DNA from: a virus
Strand: one strand, 5' to 3'
IMG/VR virus record: IMGVR_UViG_3300027770_000018
Span: 1-32,986 of that record
Length of the DNA: 32,986 nucleotides
In this document: one piece after another, positions 13,345 through 22,728 of the stretch
How the letters are laid out: each line of letters opens with the position of its first letter
Numbering within the stretch: position 1 is the first letter of the stretch
The notes under the pieces: model-generated
Told to the model about the DNA's origin: nothing
What the model saw: only the letters and a program-made list of their open reading frames with translations
Databases searched by the model: none
Made by a program: the position numbers and the translations under genes

Positions 13345-14307
13345 TTAGATTGCTGCGATAAACTTAACACATTCGTTAGTGAATGCTACGTTAACACCCA
13401 TTTTGAATGCTACTCTAAATCTAACATCGTTATTATCTTCAGAATACCACATCTTATATGAACCTTCTTCGTCAACTAAATCAACTGCCATTGCCATATT
13501 TGATAAAGAAATTGCGTAAGCATCTCCAGTTCCATTTAAACCATTTGTTGAAACAACTTCAACATTAGTTGCTGGTAAGATGAATGAAGAAGCATTTGCA
13601 TCTTGTGGATTGTAAGAGAAAAGATTTAATGCTCTGTAAGCCATTATCAATAATCTGTACCAATCGTTTCCAACAAAAATCTTAACATCACCTTTAGCAA
13701 GTACTGCTGCTGGAATTGCTTTATAAATACCTTCAGTTGCAGCAACCACATTTGATTGTGTGATTGTAGTAATCGTTGCTACTCCAGTATATCCTGAAAC
13801 GTTAGCATCAACTGGTGAACCAGCAGCAATCAACTTTGATAAACCATCAAACTTGTTTAAGTTAGCACCACCACTTCCAGTAATATCACCTTGCCAAATT
13901 GCAGTTTCTAATTGTGCAGCTATTCTTGCATTCTTCTTATTCAAGTAAGCAGTTTGGAAATCAGCATTTCCGAAATCTTCGTATGTGCTTCCAGCTTTTA
14001 ATGCTTCTTGTGTGAAGTATGCTTCTAAATCTTTTGGACAGATTTTTTCTTCTACTTTAATTTTACCAACTGTAATTGTACGTTGTGTAAAAGTAGTTGT
14101 ACCTGATGGGTCAAAAGAACAAGAATCAGTTCCAAAAACTGCATCTGTATCCATTAAAGGAATTGCAACAACTGATTTTGCATTAGGTATAACTATACCA
14201 CCATCCTTAATCATTTGTTGTGTCTTTGCTTCAAAAACTGCACTTGTCAAAAGTGGTTTAACAAGTTGCTTTGTGTATGAAGTTAATGTGCCTAAACTTA
14301 ATGCCAT
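13345..14307 (-). CDS. Major capsid protein
   Basis: This 320-residue protein follows protease and scaffold genes, as expected for an HK97-fold shell protein. The N-terminal part is helical (TSYTKQLVKPLLTSAVFEAKTQQMI), then strands VIPNAKSVVAIPLMDT and the segment TVGKIKVEEKICPKDLEAYFTQEAL, an E-loop-like and spine-helix-like arrangement. A central NKKNARIAAQLETAIWQGD and the C-terminal MWYSEDNNDVRFRVAFKMGVNVAF are typical of capsid proteins in Bacteroidetes phages. Its very regular codon usage and the terminator right behind it fit a highly expressed product. HK97 fold is inferred, not proven. Confidence 0.8.
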   Translation of the reverse strand: MALSLGTLTSYTKQLVKPLLTSAVFEAKTQQMIKDGGIVIPNAKSVVAIPLMDTDAVFGTDSCSFDPSGTTTFTQRTITVGKIKVEEKICPKDLEAYFTQEALKAGSTYEDFGNADFQTAYLNKKNARIAAQLETAIWQGDITGSGGANLNKFDGLSKLIAAGSPVDANVSGYTGVATITTITQSNVVAATEGIYKAIPAAVLAKGDVKIFVGNDWYRLLIMAYRALNLFSYNPQDANASSFILPATNVEVVSTNGLNGTGDAYAISLSNMAMAVDLVDEEGSYKMWYSEDNNDVRFRVAFKMGVNVAFTNECVKFIAAI

Positions 14308-14326
14308 TTTATTTTATTTTAAATTT

Positions 14327-14866
14327 TTAACTAAATAGGATATCGTAAGATTTTACTTTCTTTTCTTCAGCAAAACTTGATGTAGATTTTACTGAAGCAT
14401 CAGGAACACCAGTTGGTGTTTCTGCAAGTGTTTGTGTCAAGTTTAATAAACCTTCAATCACTTGTGTTGCTTTGTTTAATCTCACTTCGTAATCAGAAAA
14501 TCTTTGCTCATAAGCAGAAAACTTTTCTTCGTATGAAGCAAATTTTTCATTTATTGCAGAAAACTTATTACCAATTTCATCTTGCATTGGTGCAGCAGTT
14601 TCAACTGCAACATCTTGTTTAATTTCTGTTATTGCACCATTATCACCTACCATTATATAAGTACCATCTGATAATTCATATTCACCAATTGGTGCTGGTG
14701 TTCCATTTATTGTAACAATACCACCAACAATCATTTCAGTAATTTGAATTGCAGTACCATCTGATAATGTGGCATCCATAAGTTGAATTGGATTTGCAAC
14801 AGCAACTGGTGCTACCAGTTCGTTAAATGTTAAACGTAACTTTTCAATGATTTCTTTTGCATTCAT
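14327..14866 (-). CDS. Putative capsid scaffold
   Basis: Residues 1 to about 85 of this 179-residue protein contain repeated beta elements of the form DGTAIQITEMIVGGIVTI and ELSDGTYIMVGDNGAITEI. Residues about 97-145 form a clear coiled coil with a heptad-like series NEKFASYEEKFSAYEQRFSDYEVRL. The C-terminal part is flexible and ends in SYDILFS. A coiled-coil protein between the protease and capsid genes is normally the scaffold that guides shell assembly and is then removed. The 11-nt leader ATCCATTATAT before its start is shared with the gene at 23475. Confidence 0.65.
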   Translation of the reverse strand: MNAKEIIEKLRLTFNELVAPVAVANPIQLMDATLSDGTAIQITEMIVGGIVTINGTPAPIGEYELSDGTYIMVGDNGAITEIKQDVAVETAAPMQDEIGNKFSAINEKFASYEEKFSAYEQRFSDYEVRLNKATQVIEGLLNLTQTLAETPTGVPDASVKSTSSFAEEKKVKSYDILFS

Positions 14867-14880
14867 AACATATAATGGAT

Positions 14881-15900
14881 TTAATCTGTGATTAGTTCAT
14901 TTAATAATTTTGAAATCTGTTGCAAAGCATTTTCTTCGGCTGATATTGGTTCAACATAATCAAACATTCCTTCAACTGAAAATCCTTTGTAAGTGCCTTT
15001 TTTTACATCTTGCCATACTTCATCATTTTCAACATAAAAACTTCCAAACCAACTTCCATCTGCTACTTCTTTAAATTCTGCCATTGGCATTATTCCACGA
15101 TTTTTATCAACAATAAAAGATTCAAACATAGTTACATCATTAACCCTTTGTTCAGAATCGTGCATCAAATTAACGTGATTCATATATTTCTTTTTGGCAA
15201 ACTTGATTGCTATCTGTCTAATTGTTTGTGCAGAAAACTTGACATAATGTTCGCCAAACTTTTCATTATTGCGATAAATCAATTCATCAGCCAACATTAA
15301 TGGACCTGATATGATACGTTGTTCTTCATTGATAATTGCAAAAGAATGTGATTCAAGAAACTTTGAACCAATTCCATCTAACTGTGCAATAACATCAGCA
15401 TTATTATCGTAGTGTTTATTTATATTTAAATCCTTTACTTTTTGCACTTTGGCAGTATTGCTTCCAGTTGCATATACTCTTGATTCAGGAATTCCTAATT
15501 CAGATGCAGTTGACAGCATACCATCTTTTGAATCTCTTGCTGATATGATGTAGATTGTATTACCTTCTGCAATCAATTTTTTAGCCAATGTTTTGCCACG
15601 TTCAGTTGATAATGTATCATCGTAATCAAAAGAAATTTTGTTATCTGCAAAATGTTCGGTCCACATTGAATTACATATTGCAACTGCTTGGTCTGAATCT
15701 TTACCTTCTTTGATTACATATGCAATACATCGTGGCAAAAATTCTGTTTTATGTTCACCTTTTGATGGTGCAACAAATTCATCTTTAAATGCAATGAAAT
15801 CTTTTTTAATTGCTGGTTCATCAACTAATGCTACATAAGAAACTTCTGCTTCATTATTGATATCTTCTGAAATCTTTAATTCGTAAATTGGTAATGTCAT
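14881..15900 (-). CDS. XkdF-like prohead protease with inserted HAD-like domain
   Basis: This 339-residue protein begins with the XkdF pattern SYVALVDEPAIKKDFIAFK (21-39) and ends with its second half: VNLMHDSEQRVNDVTMFESFIVD (243-265), GSWFGSFYV (282-290) and VKKGTYKGFSVEGMF (299-313). XkdF-type proteases process head proteins during maturation. Between the halves lie RCIAYVIKEGKDSDQAVAICNSMW (57-80), a motif common in phage head genes, and about 88-180 a HAD-like phosphatase domain with FDYDDTLS (D92, D94), IISARDS (118-124), lysines at 151-156 and HYDNNAD (163-169). The HAD insert is not usual for this family; its substrate is unknown. Confidence 0.75.
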   Translation of the reverse strand: MTLPIYELKISEDINNEAEVSYVALVDEPAIKKDFIAFKDEFVAPSKGEHKTEFLPRCIAYVIKEGKDSDQAVAICNSMWTEHFADNKISFDYDDTLSTERGKTLAKKLIAEGNTIYIISARDSKDGMLSTASELGIPESRVYATGSNTAKVQKVKDLNINKHYDNNADVIAQLDGIGSKFLESHSFAIINEEQRIISGPLMLADELIYRNNEKFGEHYVKFSAQTIRQIAIKFAKKKYMNHVNLMHDSEQRVNDVTMFESFIVDKNRGIMPMAEFKEVADGSWFGSFYVENDEVWQDVKKGTYKGFSVEGMFDYVEPISAEENALQQISKLLNELITD

Positions 15901-15916
15901 TTTTATTTATTTTAAG

Positions 15917-18151
15917 TTAGTTAATTCTTGCTGCTCTGTTTAATCTTCTGATTCTTTCTTGATTGCCTGAAACATCAGATTCAAGAACGAATGCACGATT
16001 AGTTGCTGAACCTAATTGATTTATCTGTGATTGATTAAGCATTGTAGTTTGCATTTGTGGTGTTAATGGTGCAGTTTGACCACCAGTAAAAGAATTAGTT
16101 GGCATTGCAACATTGCTTCCAGCACCACCACCATTAGGCACTTGTACAGACATAATCTTTTTAACATTCTTAATACCAGTTGCAATTGCTAATCCAGCGT
16201 TAATTGGTGCTAATACTGGTCCGACAAAAGGAATACCAATAGTTGCTTCATATGCTTTCTGTGCTGATGTAATCGTTGAAATCGTTGCAGATATTACTGC
16301 CAATGCTTTACCAACACCAGTTTGTTCACCAAGTAGCTGTGCTGTTTTCATTAAAGTATCAGCAATTGCATCTGCTGCTTGAACAGTTGCTTCAACCTTT
16401 GCTTTTGCTAAATCTTTTTCAGATTGTATTATTGCATTGTTAATCTGTTGTTCCTGAATCGCATATTTCTGTTTTATTTCAACAGTTGACAAACCAGCTT
16501 TTTCTGCTGCTTCAATTTCTGCATCACGCTTAACATTTAATTGTTCTATTAATGTTGCAGATTCTTGTTTTGCAATTTCAATTAATCTTTGTGCTTTGGT
16601 AAATGCATCAATCTTTTCTTTTTCAATTAAACCTTTTTTCAGATTGTATTCTGCCAACGCATTATCAATCTGTGCATTTTTCGTATCTAATGCACGTTGA
16701 TTTCTGATTTTATTAATTTCTGCTTGTGCTGCTGCATCTGCAATATCTAATTCCTGAATCTTTGTTTTTAATTCAATTTCAGCATCTAATCTTGCTTGTG
16801 TTCCTTCTTTAGTATTATTAACATTTTCTTGTAATCGTGCAAGTTCAGCAGCACGTTCTATTTCACGAATCTTTTGTAATTCTAATGCCTTTGCAAGTTC
16901 ATCTTTAATTAATTCGGCATCTGCTTTTCTTTTATCCAATGCCAACTGGATATCAGATTGTGAACGAAGTTTGTTTAATTCAAGCAATTCTTTGTTCAAT
17001 GCAACTGCATTAACTTTTTGCTCTGATTCTAATCCAGTTATTTGTGCTAAAACACCAGCACGTTCATTATATGCTTCTTTTAATGCAACCTGAAATTCAA
17101 TGCTTGATTTATTAGAATTTAATTCTGCTTGTGCTGCTGCAATCTTTTGGTCAGCCAAAGAAACCATTGCATTCTTTTGTTCTTCTAATACTTTTCCTAA
17201 ATCTTCATTCGCCTTGATTCTTTCTTCAATCGATTTATTTTCATCATCACGAATCTGCCTTAATTGCTCTGCTTGTCTATCATATTGTTCAACTAAACCT
17301 TGAAGTTCTGCTTGTGCAATTTTAGCTGTATTTTTTAAAGATATAATTGCTTTTGAATTCTCATAAATTGCTTTGACATTAATTTTACTTGCACCATCAA
17401 CAACACCACTAACAACATCACCAACAGATTTAACTGCTTCACCGAAATTGTTGTAAATGTCTTTACCTGATTCAACAGCAGAATCTGCAACTTCTTTTAT
17501 GTTTGATTTTGTTTCAGTAATTCGTTCATTCAAATCCTTAATAACCTTTGGGTCTTTATCACCAAAAAAAGAATCTTCCCAAGCTAATTGTGCTTCCTGA
17601 ATAGTTAATTTAATTGCATAAAATGTAAGTTTAAGTGGTGTAAATGCAAGATTGATTGCACCCATTACAACCTTACCCAATGCTTCAAAACCATTTGATG
17701 ATTCACCAACCTTTGTTATTACATTACTGATTACTTCAACCAATGCACCAAGTACATTTTCAATAGTTGTCATTACAGCACCAACAGCATCAGCAACCTT
17801 TTGATTTTTCATTAATGCTTCTTTGAACATATCAAACCCAGCACTAATTACTGAAACAATACCTAATCCTTTAATCACATCCATCAATCCTTTATTAGCA
17901 GATTGCGATTTCTTTGCTTCCTTCTGATTTTCTTTTAAGCCATCATTTAATTTATTTTGTGCAGATTCAAGTTTCTTTTCTGCATCAGCTAATTTTTTTA
18001 AATTATCAGCATATTCATCTGAACCTTCAGAAGAATTTTTTAATGATTCTTTTAACTTATTAATTTCTTCAGTTAACGATTTAACTTCTTTTTCTGCACC
18101 AGCAACATCAACATTAATCTTAACTGCAACTTCTGTATTTACTTTTGCCAT
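15917..18151 (-). CDS. Tape measure protein
   Basis: This 744-residue protein sets tail length and is ejected ahead of the DNA. The N-terminal 100 residues are coiled coil (VKSLTEEINKLKESLKN, KKLADAEKKLESAQNKL), then hydrophobic stretches about 90-180 (VIKGLGIVSVISAGFDMF, TIENVLGALVEVISNVIT), a long charged helical middle (about 270-610), a second hydrophobic region near 620-680 (GKALAVISATISTITSAQKAYEATIGIPFVGPV) and a glycine/glutamine-rich end. At about 1.5 angstroms per residue it implies a tail near 110 nm. Unusually it lies downstream of the tail-tip genes. Confidence 0.9.
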   Translation of the reverse strand: MAKVNTEVAVKINVDVAGAEKEVKSLTEEINKLKESLKNSSEGSDEYADNLKKLADAEKKLESAQNKLNDGLKENQKEAKKSQSANKGLMDVIKGLGIVSVISAGFDMFKEALMKNQKVADAVGAVMTTIENVLGALVEVISNVITKVGESSNGFEALGKVVMGAINLAFTPLKLTFYAIKLTIQEAQLAWEDSFFGDKDPKVIKDLNERITETKSNIKEVADSAVESGKDIYNNFGEAVKSVGDVVSGVVDGASKINVKAIYENSKAIISLKNTAKIAQAELQGLVEQYDRQAEQLRQIRDDENKSIEERIKANEDLGKVLEEQKNAMVSLADQKIAAAQAELNSNKSSIEFQVALKEAYNERAGVLAQITGLESEQKVNAVALNKELLELNKLRSQSDIQLALDKRKADAELIKDELAKALELQKIREIERAAELARLQENVNNTKEGTQARLDAEIELKTKIQELDIADAAAQAEINKIRNQRALDTKNAQIDNALAEYNLKKGLIEKEKIDAFTKAQRLIEIAKQESATLIEQLNVKRDAEIEAAEKAGLSTVEIKQKYAIQEQQINNAIIQSEKDLAKAKVEATVQAADAIADTLMKTAQLLGEQTGVGKALAVISATISTITSAQKAYEATIGIPFVGPVLAPINAGLAIATGIKNVKKIMSVQVPNGGGAGSNVAMPTNSFTGGQTAPLTPQMQTTMLNQSQINQLGSATNRAFVLESDVSGNQERIRRLNRAARIN

Positions 18152-18154
18152 TTT

Positions 18155-18583
18155 TTAATATATTGAAATTTCTATTGTTGTTTCCTTTAAAATATCATCA
18201 GATTGCGTTGAACCATCAGATAGCCAAGTTCTTAAACAGACATTACTATTATTAGTTTTATATAATGAAAAATATCTAATAACACTTGAATCAATCATTC
18301 CTATTGAACCTTCTATTTTTGGCATATTGCCAATGAATGCATCAGTTAGATTTCCATTATATTCGCCAGTATTTAATCTTGTCCAAGTTATACTTCCGAT
18401 TGTGTTGAAATATGTTGTCGTAACAATTGGGTCATCTGTTCCTGATTGTGTTAATGCAACAATGTATTTTTTATTTATTTGCAATGATTCAAATCCATTT
18501 TCAGTTATAACTAATGATGAACCAACTGTTCCAGTTATATCTTGCCATACACCATTAAAATTGTCAAAATATTTAATAATCAT
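18155..18583 (-). CDS. Small tail-associated protein
   Basis: The start is set at the ATG at 18583, one base beyond the preceding stop; the longer frame inside the upstream gene is unsupported. The 142-residue product is beta-rich: IIKYFDNFNGVWQDITG, SLVITENGFESLQINKKYIVAL, TYFNTIGSITWTRLNTGEY and CLRTWLSDGSTQSDDILKETTIEISIY. It sits between the large tail-tip protein and the tape measure gene and is probably a virion component. I do not recognise the family. Confidence 0.6.
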   Translation of the reverse strand: MIIKYFDNFNGVWQDITGTVGSSLVITENGFESLQINKKYIVALTQSGTDDPIVTTTYFNTIGSITWTRLNTGEYNGNLTDAFIGNMPKIEGSIGMIDSSVIRYFSLYKTNNSNVCLRTWLSDGSTQSDDILKETTIEISIY

Positions 18584-18584
18584 T

Positions 18585-20927
18585 TTAATATGTTGTATAA
18601 ATAACACGAAGTAATTGTACTTCGCAAATGTTGTTATCTGAATAATCCACAATTTTTATTAATCTATAAAGGACACCATCAACAAATACAAATCTGCCAA
18701 AATCAAGATTATAAATATCTGATTCTTTAAATTTCATTTTACAAGTGACTAATCGTGAATCCTTATCAGTAATTTCAGCAATGTAACTGGAATAGTATGC
18801 ATTGAATAGATTATTAGATAATGCACCTGATACCAAAGAAAAATACAATTCTTTGGGAATACCAAAATTCAAATCTACATTTGGAACATCAGGGTCATCA
18901 AAATGCCCAGCGTAACAATATCTTGTTTCAGTTGACAATACAGTTGTGTTATTAAGTATTTTCCAAGAATCAACACCACTTATAACTTTAACTTGCAAAA
19001 TCCTGATTACTGATTCAACTGAATCTTCAACATTATTATTTAATTTAAAAATAGAAGAAACTATTTTATCACGATTAGCATAACCAACTAATGGTGTTGG
19101 TGCAAATATTACATCAGTTGTTTCTGTATCCTTTGCAAATTCAAGTTGATTATCATAAGTTCTTGTCCCATAAGTTTCATTGTACTGCTTTTTATATTTG
19201 TCGTTATAATAATCAGTATCATCTTTATATTTTAACGTATAATATCTTGCAGATACTTCTGACATTGGTTTTATTTTTATAGGTTGTTTTCTATCAACTT
19301 TATCAGACCAATCTAAATATGTGCTGCTATTTGTATTGTAAAAATCAACATTAGGTTCTATTATCAAATGCCTATCAATAAATTTATCTTCAGTAACCAT
19401 TAGGTTAAACATCTTTAAAATAGATGTAAAGAAATCTTTTTGAAGTACATTTTTTGGTAATAAATCATTCATCTTAATTGTATCACCTAATTGATATGGT
19501 ATATTTTCAGCACCTTCATTTTCAATCAAAATACTTGCACCTGAATTTATAGTTAATGATGCACTACCTGAATATGGATTATAATTTATTGCGTAAACTA
19601 ATGAGAAATTATCATTTTGATTTAATGTAATAATTCCAGTTGATGTTGCATTATATGTCCCTACATTTGTCTGAATATTGCAAACTTGTCCACTTGTTGT
19701 ATTAAAATAAATAAATCCACTTCCTGATATTCTTGAAAATGTATAGTTTAAATTAATTGTAATTTTTATTGTTATTGGATTTGTGCCAGTATATTGAAAT
19801 GAACCAGTTGTTGAATTGTAACTAATATTTGCAGCTAAAGTTGGACTATTAAATAAAATATTCTTTTGATTTGCAGTACTTGCATTTATAGTTTGATTTA
19901 TATTAGTTGAACCTGATACATAATTTACAGAATCTTTTCTTGATAAATTTTTATAATTATTTGGAATAACTAACCTTCTGAAAAAATTAGTATTAAAAAA
20001 GTTTGATGAAAATGTATATCCAGCATCTTCAATTATTTTGCTTATTATTTCTCTAACAAAGAAAGCTGGTCTAAATGCTTTTAATTGATAATCTTTTTTT
20101 GATAAATATGTTGGATTATTTGTTGGAATATCATAACTACAATTGCCATAATCAATCAATGGATAAATGTAACCAATACCAAGTAAACGATTATATGTTA
20201 ATGTAAAATTGCTGTCTGTTTCATTTACTATATTTTCAGCAACAGTTATTTCTGTATATCTAAAAATACTTATTGGCTGAATGAATATATCAGTAATTGT
20301 AAAAGTATTATTATTTGAAGCAGTACCAGTTAATGAAAATGTTGCACCAATTTGAAGATTTAATATTTGTCCTGATATTTTTATTTTTTTAGTAGATGCA
20401 GTAAATGTTGTTGAAGTTGTTATTGGATAAGTAACAACATCATCCCAAGTTGATAGAATATTAGTAATGTTATATGTATGGTCATAATTACTAAAATCTA
20501 AATCATCAACACCATTATCATTATCAGTTAATTTCTTTGCACCTACTTTTGAAACAAAGCCACCAAGTTCGCCAAATAAAGCAACTTCATAATCAATGTT
20601 GTTACCATCTATTACAATTTCAAGCAATCTTAACACACCTTTCATTACTTGCATTCCATTTATTTCAATTCTTGCTTTAGCTGATTTTGATGCATTAAAA
20701 TTATAAAGAACATTGCTTTGCGTATCATCAGTAAAATTGCTATTTGAAAATTCAAATATATTCCCAAGTAAACGATTATTATTTGCAGTTGCTGGAAGAA
20801 TAATCGTTTTGCTGAATGAAGTTGATTTGCTATCAAGATTGTTTAAATCATCAACAGCAAATGTTATCTGCTGCGAAAAATCTTGTTGAATATCAAGTTC
20901 GTTATTTTCAATAAATAGTCTTGTCAT
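18585..20927 (-). CDS. Large tail-tip/baseplate protein
   Basis: This 780-residue protein starts with MTRLFIENNELDIQQDFSQQITFAVDDL and a SFSKTIILPATANNNRLLG element (about 36-54), a pattern I associate with tail-tip (Tal-like or baseplate hub) proteins of Bacteroidetes siphophages. The middle is asparagine/serine/threonine-rich beta structure; a helical section (KNVLQKDFFTSILKMFNLMV, about 505-525) leads into a second domain with WSDKVDRKQPIKIKPMSEVS. It ends with RFVFVDGVLYRLIKIVDYSD. It overlaps the 390-residue protein by ATGA. No peptidoglycan hydrolase motif is visible. Confidence 0.65.
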   Translation of the reverse strand: MTRLFIENNELDIQQDFSQQITFAVDDLNNLDSKSTSFSKTIILPATANNNRLLGNIFEFSNSNFTDDTQSNVLYNFNASKSAKARIEINGMQVMKGVLRLLEIVIDGNNIDYEVALFGELGGFVSKVGAKKLTDNDNGVDDLDFSNYDHTYNITNILSTWDDVVTYPITTSTTFTASTKKIKISGQILNLQIGATFSLTGTASNNNTFTITDIFIQPISIFRYTEITVAENIVNETDSNFTLTYNRLLGIGYIYPLIDYGNCSYDIPTNNPTYLSKKDYQLKAFRPAFFVREIISKIIEDAGYTFSSNFFNTNFFRRLVIPNNYKNLSRKDSVNYVSGSTNINQTINASTANQKNILFNSPTLAANISYNSTTGSFQYTGTNPITIKITINLNYTFSRISGSGFIYFNTTSGQVCNIQTNVGTYNATSTGIITLNQNDNFSLVYAINYNPYSGSASLTINSGASILIENEGAENIPYQLGDTIKMNDLLPKNVLQKDFFTSILKMFNLMVTEDKFIDRHLIIEPNVDFYNTNSSTYLDWSDKVDRKQPIKIKPMSEVSARYYTLKYKDDTDYYNDKYKKQYNETYGTRTYDNQLEFAKDTETTDVIFAPTPLVGYANRDKIVSSIFKLNNNVEDSVESVIRILQVKVISGVDSWKILNNTTVLSTETRYCYAGHFDDPDVPNVDLNFGIPKELYFSLVSGALSNNLFNAYYSSYIAEITDKDSRLVTCKMKFKESDIYNLDFGRFVFVDGVLYRLIKIVDYSDNNICEVQLLRVIYTTY

Positions 20928-22096
20928 CTTCTATATCCGTATCTTGTTTGATTCATTGCAATATCAATTTCAAATGCTCTTAAGCCATTATTGACATTCT
21001 TTGAATATTCGTAATTTGTATTTATAATTGAAACTGGATAAAATGCACCATCTATTTCAGCAAATATCTGTGGTGATATAATTAATTCATTTAACCATTG
21101 ATATTCTGCATCTGATGGATAATTCATTGTTAAATGATACTTCCAATCTATTTTGCTGCCATAATTAATTGATGATTCATTGTAAACATTATTTGCATCA
21201 TAATAATCAACTGAATTTCCATTAAATGAATAATCACGCTTTGCATATGTCTTTCGTTCCAAATCCATTGATAATTTATTAACAAGTTGAAACCTTGCCG
21301 TTTCAAACATTCCAAATGCGTTTATAAAATGTAATAATATTGGTGTGTATTTATTATTACATTCATTATAAATTCTTACATATTCTGTAATAGTATTATC
21401 AAATCCAACTTCCCAATAATTTACATCATTTGTTAACTGATATGAAAAAAGTACATTATTAATATTAGTACCACCAACATCAAGTTGTAAAAATGGATTA
21501 CCAGTTGGTGTTTGATTATATAAGTATGATTCTTGCCAAATCATATTATTTGAATCATTATATGCTCTTACATTAAAATACCTACCATTAACTAAACTTT
21601 TAACACCAATCAAAACCCTATCTGTTAAATTATGTTTTAGTGATTTTAATGGTCTATTTGATAAGAATCTATTGTTCCAATTATCTAATTTTAATTTTCT
21701 GCGATTAAATACTGGTGGAATATAATTATAAGCAGTTGTATTTCCTGATGCTAAATTTAGTGTTGTAATGCCACTAAAATCTTCGCCAACACTTACTTGA
21801 TATGTTAAACCAATCTGACCTGATGTTGATGGTTGTGAAATACATATGTTGTCACCTTGCAATGGTTTAAAATAATTAAAAGTAATTTCATTACGTACAA
21901 CTTGCGATGCGTTAAAATATCCTTTACCTGATAATGGGTCAGGAAATACCTTTGTTCTAACTAACTGTTGTCCTTTATAATACACATCAAAGACAAATTT
22001 AAAATCAGTTTGACCTGAATTGCTGGATGATGCAACGTGCCATAAATCATCCTGAATTGAAACTTCACCTGATGGTGATACAAAATTAATTGCCAT
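20924..22096 (-). CDS. Distal tail-like protein
   Basis: This 390-residue protein opens with INFVSPSGEVSIQDDLWHVASSS and continues in beta-rich segments (FKFVFDVYYKGQQLVRTKVFPDP, QIGLTYQVSVGEDF). A distinctive block PILLHFINAFGMFETARFQLVNKLSMDLERKTYAKRDYSF (about 253-292) is followed by YPSDAEYQWLNELIISPQIFAEIDG (about 328-352). The place beside the large tail-tip gene suggests a Dit-like or baseplate component connecting tube and fibres. The function is inferred from position and general fold. One-base overlap with the upstream gene and ATGA overlap downstream indicate coupled expression. Confidence 0.6.
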   Translation of the reverse strand: MAINFVSPSGEVSIQDDLWHVASSSNSGQTDFKFVFDVYYKGQQLVRTKVFPDPLSGKGYFNASQVVRNEITFNYFKPLQGDNICISQPSTSGQIGLTYQVSVGEDFSGITTLNLASGNTTAYNYIPPVFNRRKLKLDNWNNRFLSNRPLKSLKHNLTDRVLIGVKSLVNGRYFNVRAYNDSNNMIWQESYLYNQTPTGNPFLQLDVGGTNINNVLFSYQLTNDVNYWEVGFDNTITEYVRIYNECNNKYTPILLHFINAFGMFETARFQLVNKLSMDLERKTYAKRDYSFNGNSVDYYDANNVYNESSINYGSKIDWKYHLTMNYPSDAEYQWLNELIISPQIFAEIDGAFYPVSIINTNYEYSKNVNNGLRAFEIDIAMNQTRYGYRR

Positions 22097-22728
22097 TACT
22101 TAAATAATTTAACTGAAATATTAACTGCAAATTCATCTGCAATTTTTGTTTCCAATCCCTTAAACGATTCATCAATTGGTTGTTGAAGAAAGTTAGTTGT
22201 CTTGATTCCGAATCTACGAATCAAGTACATTAACTTGTTTACTTTAGCATCAATCAACGATAACTTCTTTTTTTCACCACCTACTGCACCATATTTTCTA
22301 ATATCAGAAACACGAACCTTTGCTTTACCTGATTCAATGTATTCCTTTATGCTTCTTCTAAATTCACCATTGCTTGATGTCTTTGCTGGATTGCTGTATG
22401 AATAAGGTGATGATGGTGCATTCTTACTGCTTCCCCAACCTTTGACACCTTTGTCAACATACTTCGCATATTCAACAATATAAAAATCAAGTGTCTTGCT
22501 ACCATCACTTTCTTCAATCAACTTAAAATATAAGTTATCATCAGATTGCATTCTTCCTGATGCAGTAACTTGATGTGTTTTAATTGATGCAACAAGATTT
22601 GTTTTAAACTTATTAGCATATTCAATTAGAATCTTATCAACGCCTTTCATATCAATCTTTTGATACTGACTTGTTCCAGTATCATTTAAGAAATCAAGAT
22701 TAACCTTTTGCGATTTATTTATGTCCAT
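22096..22728 (-). CDS. HK97 gp10-like tail completion protein
   Basis: This 210-residue protein has a helical N-terminal half (GVDKILIEYANKFKTNLVASIKT), then the strand-turn pattern LDFYIVEYAKYVDKGVKGWGSSKNAPSSPYSY (about 80-111), the hallmark YAxYVDxG of gp10-like proteins that join tail and neck. A basic second half follows (GEKKKLSLIDAKVNKLMYLIRRFGIK). The assignment is by motif and context. It overlaps the frameshifted chaperone frame by 14 bp, as in a coupled tail operon. Confidence 0.65.
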   Translation of the reverse strand: MDINKSQKVNLDFLNDTGTSQYQKIDMKGVDKILIEYANKFKTNLVASIKTHQVTASGRMQSDDNLYFKLIEESDGSKTLDFYIVEYAKYVDKGVKGWGSSKNAPSSPYSYSNPAKTSSNGEFRRSIKEYIESGKAKVRVSDIRKYGAVGGEKKKLSLIDAKVNKLMYLIRRFGIKTTNFLQQPIDESFKGLETKIADEFAVNISVKLFK

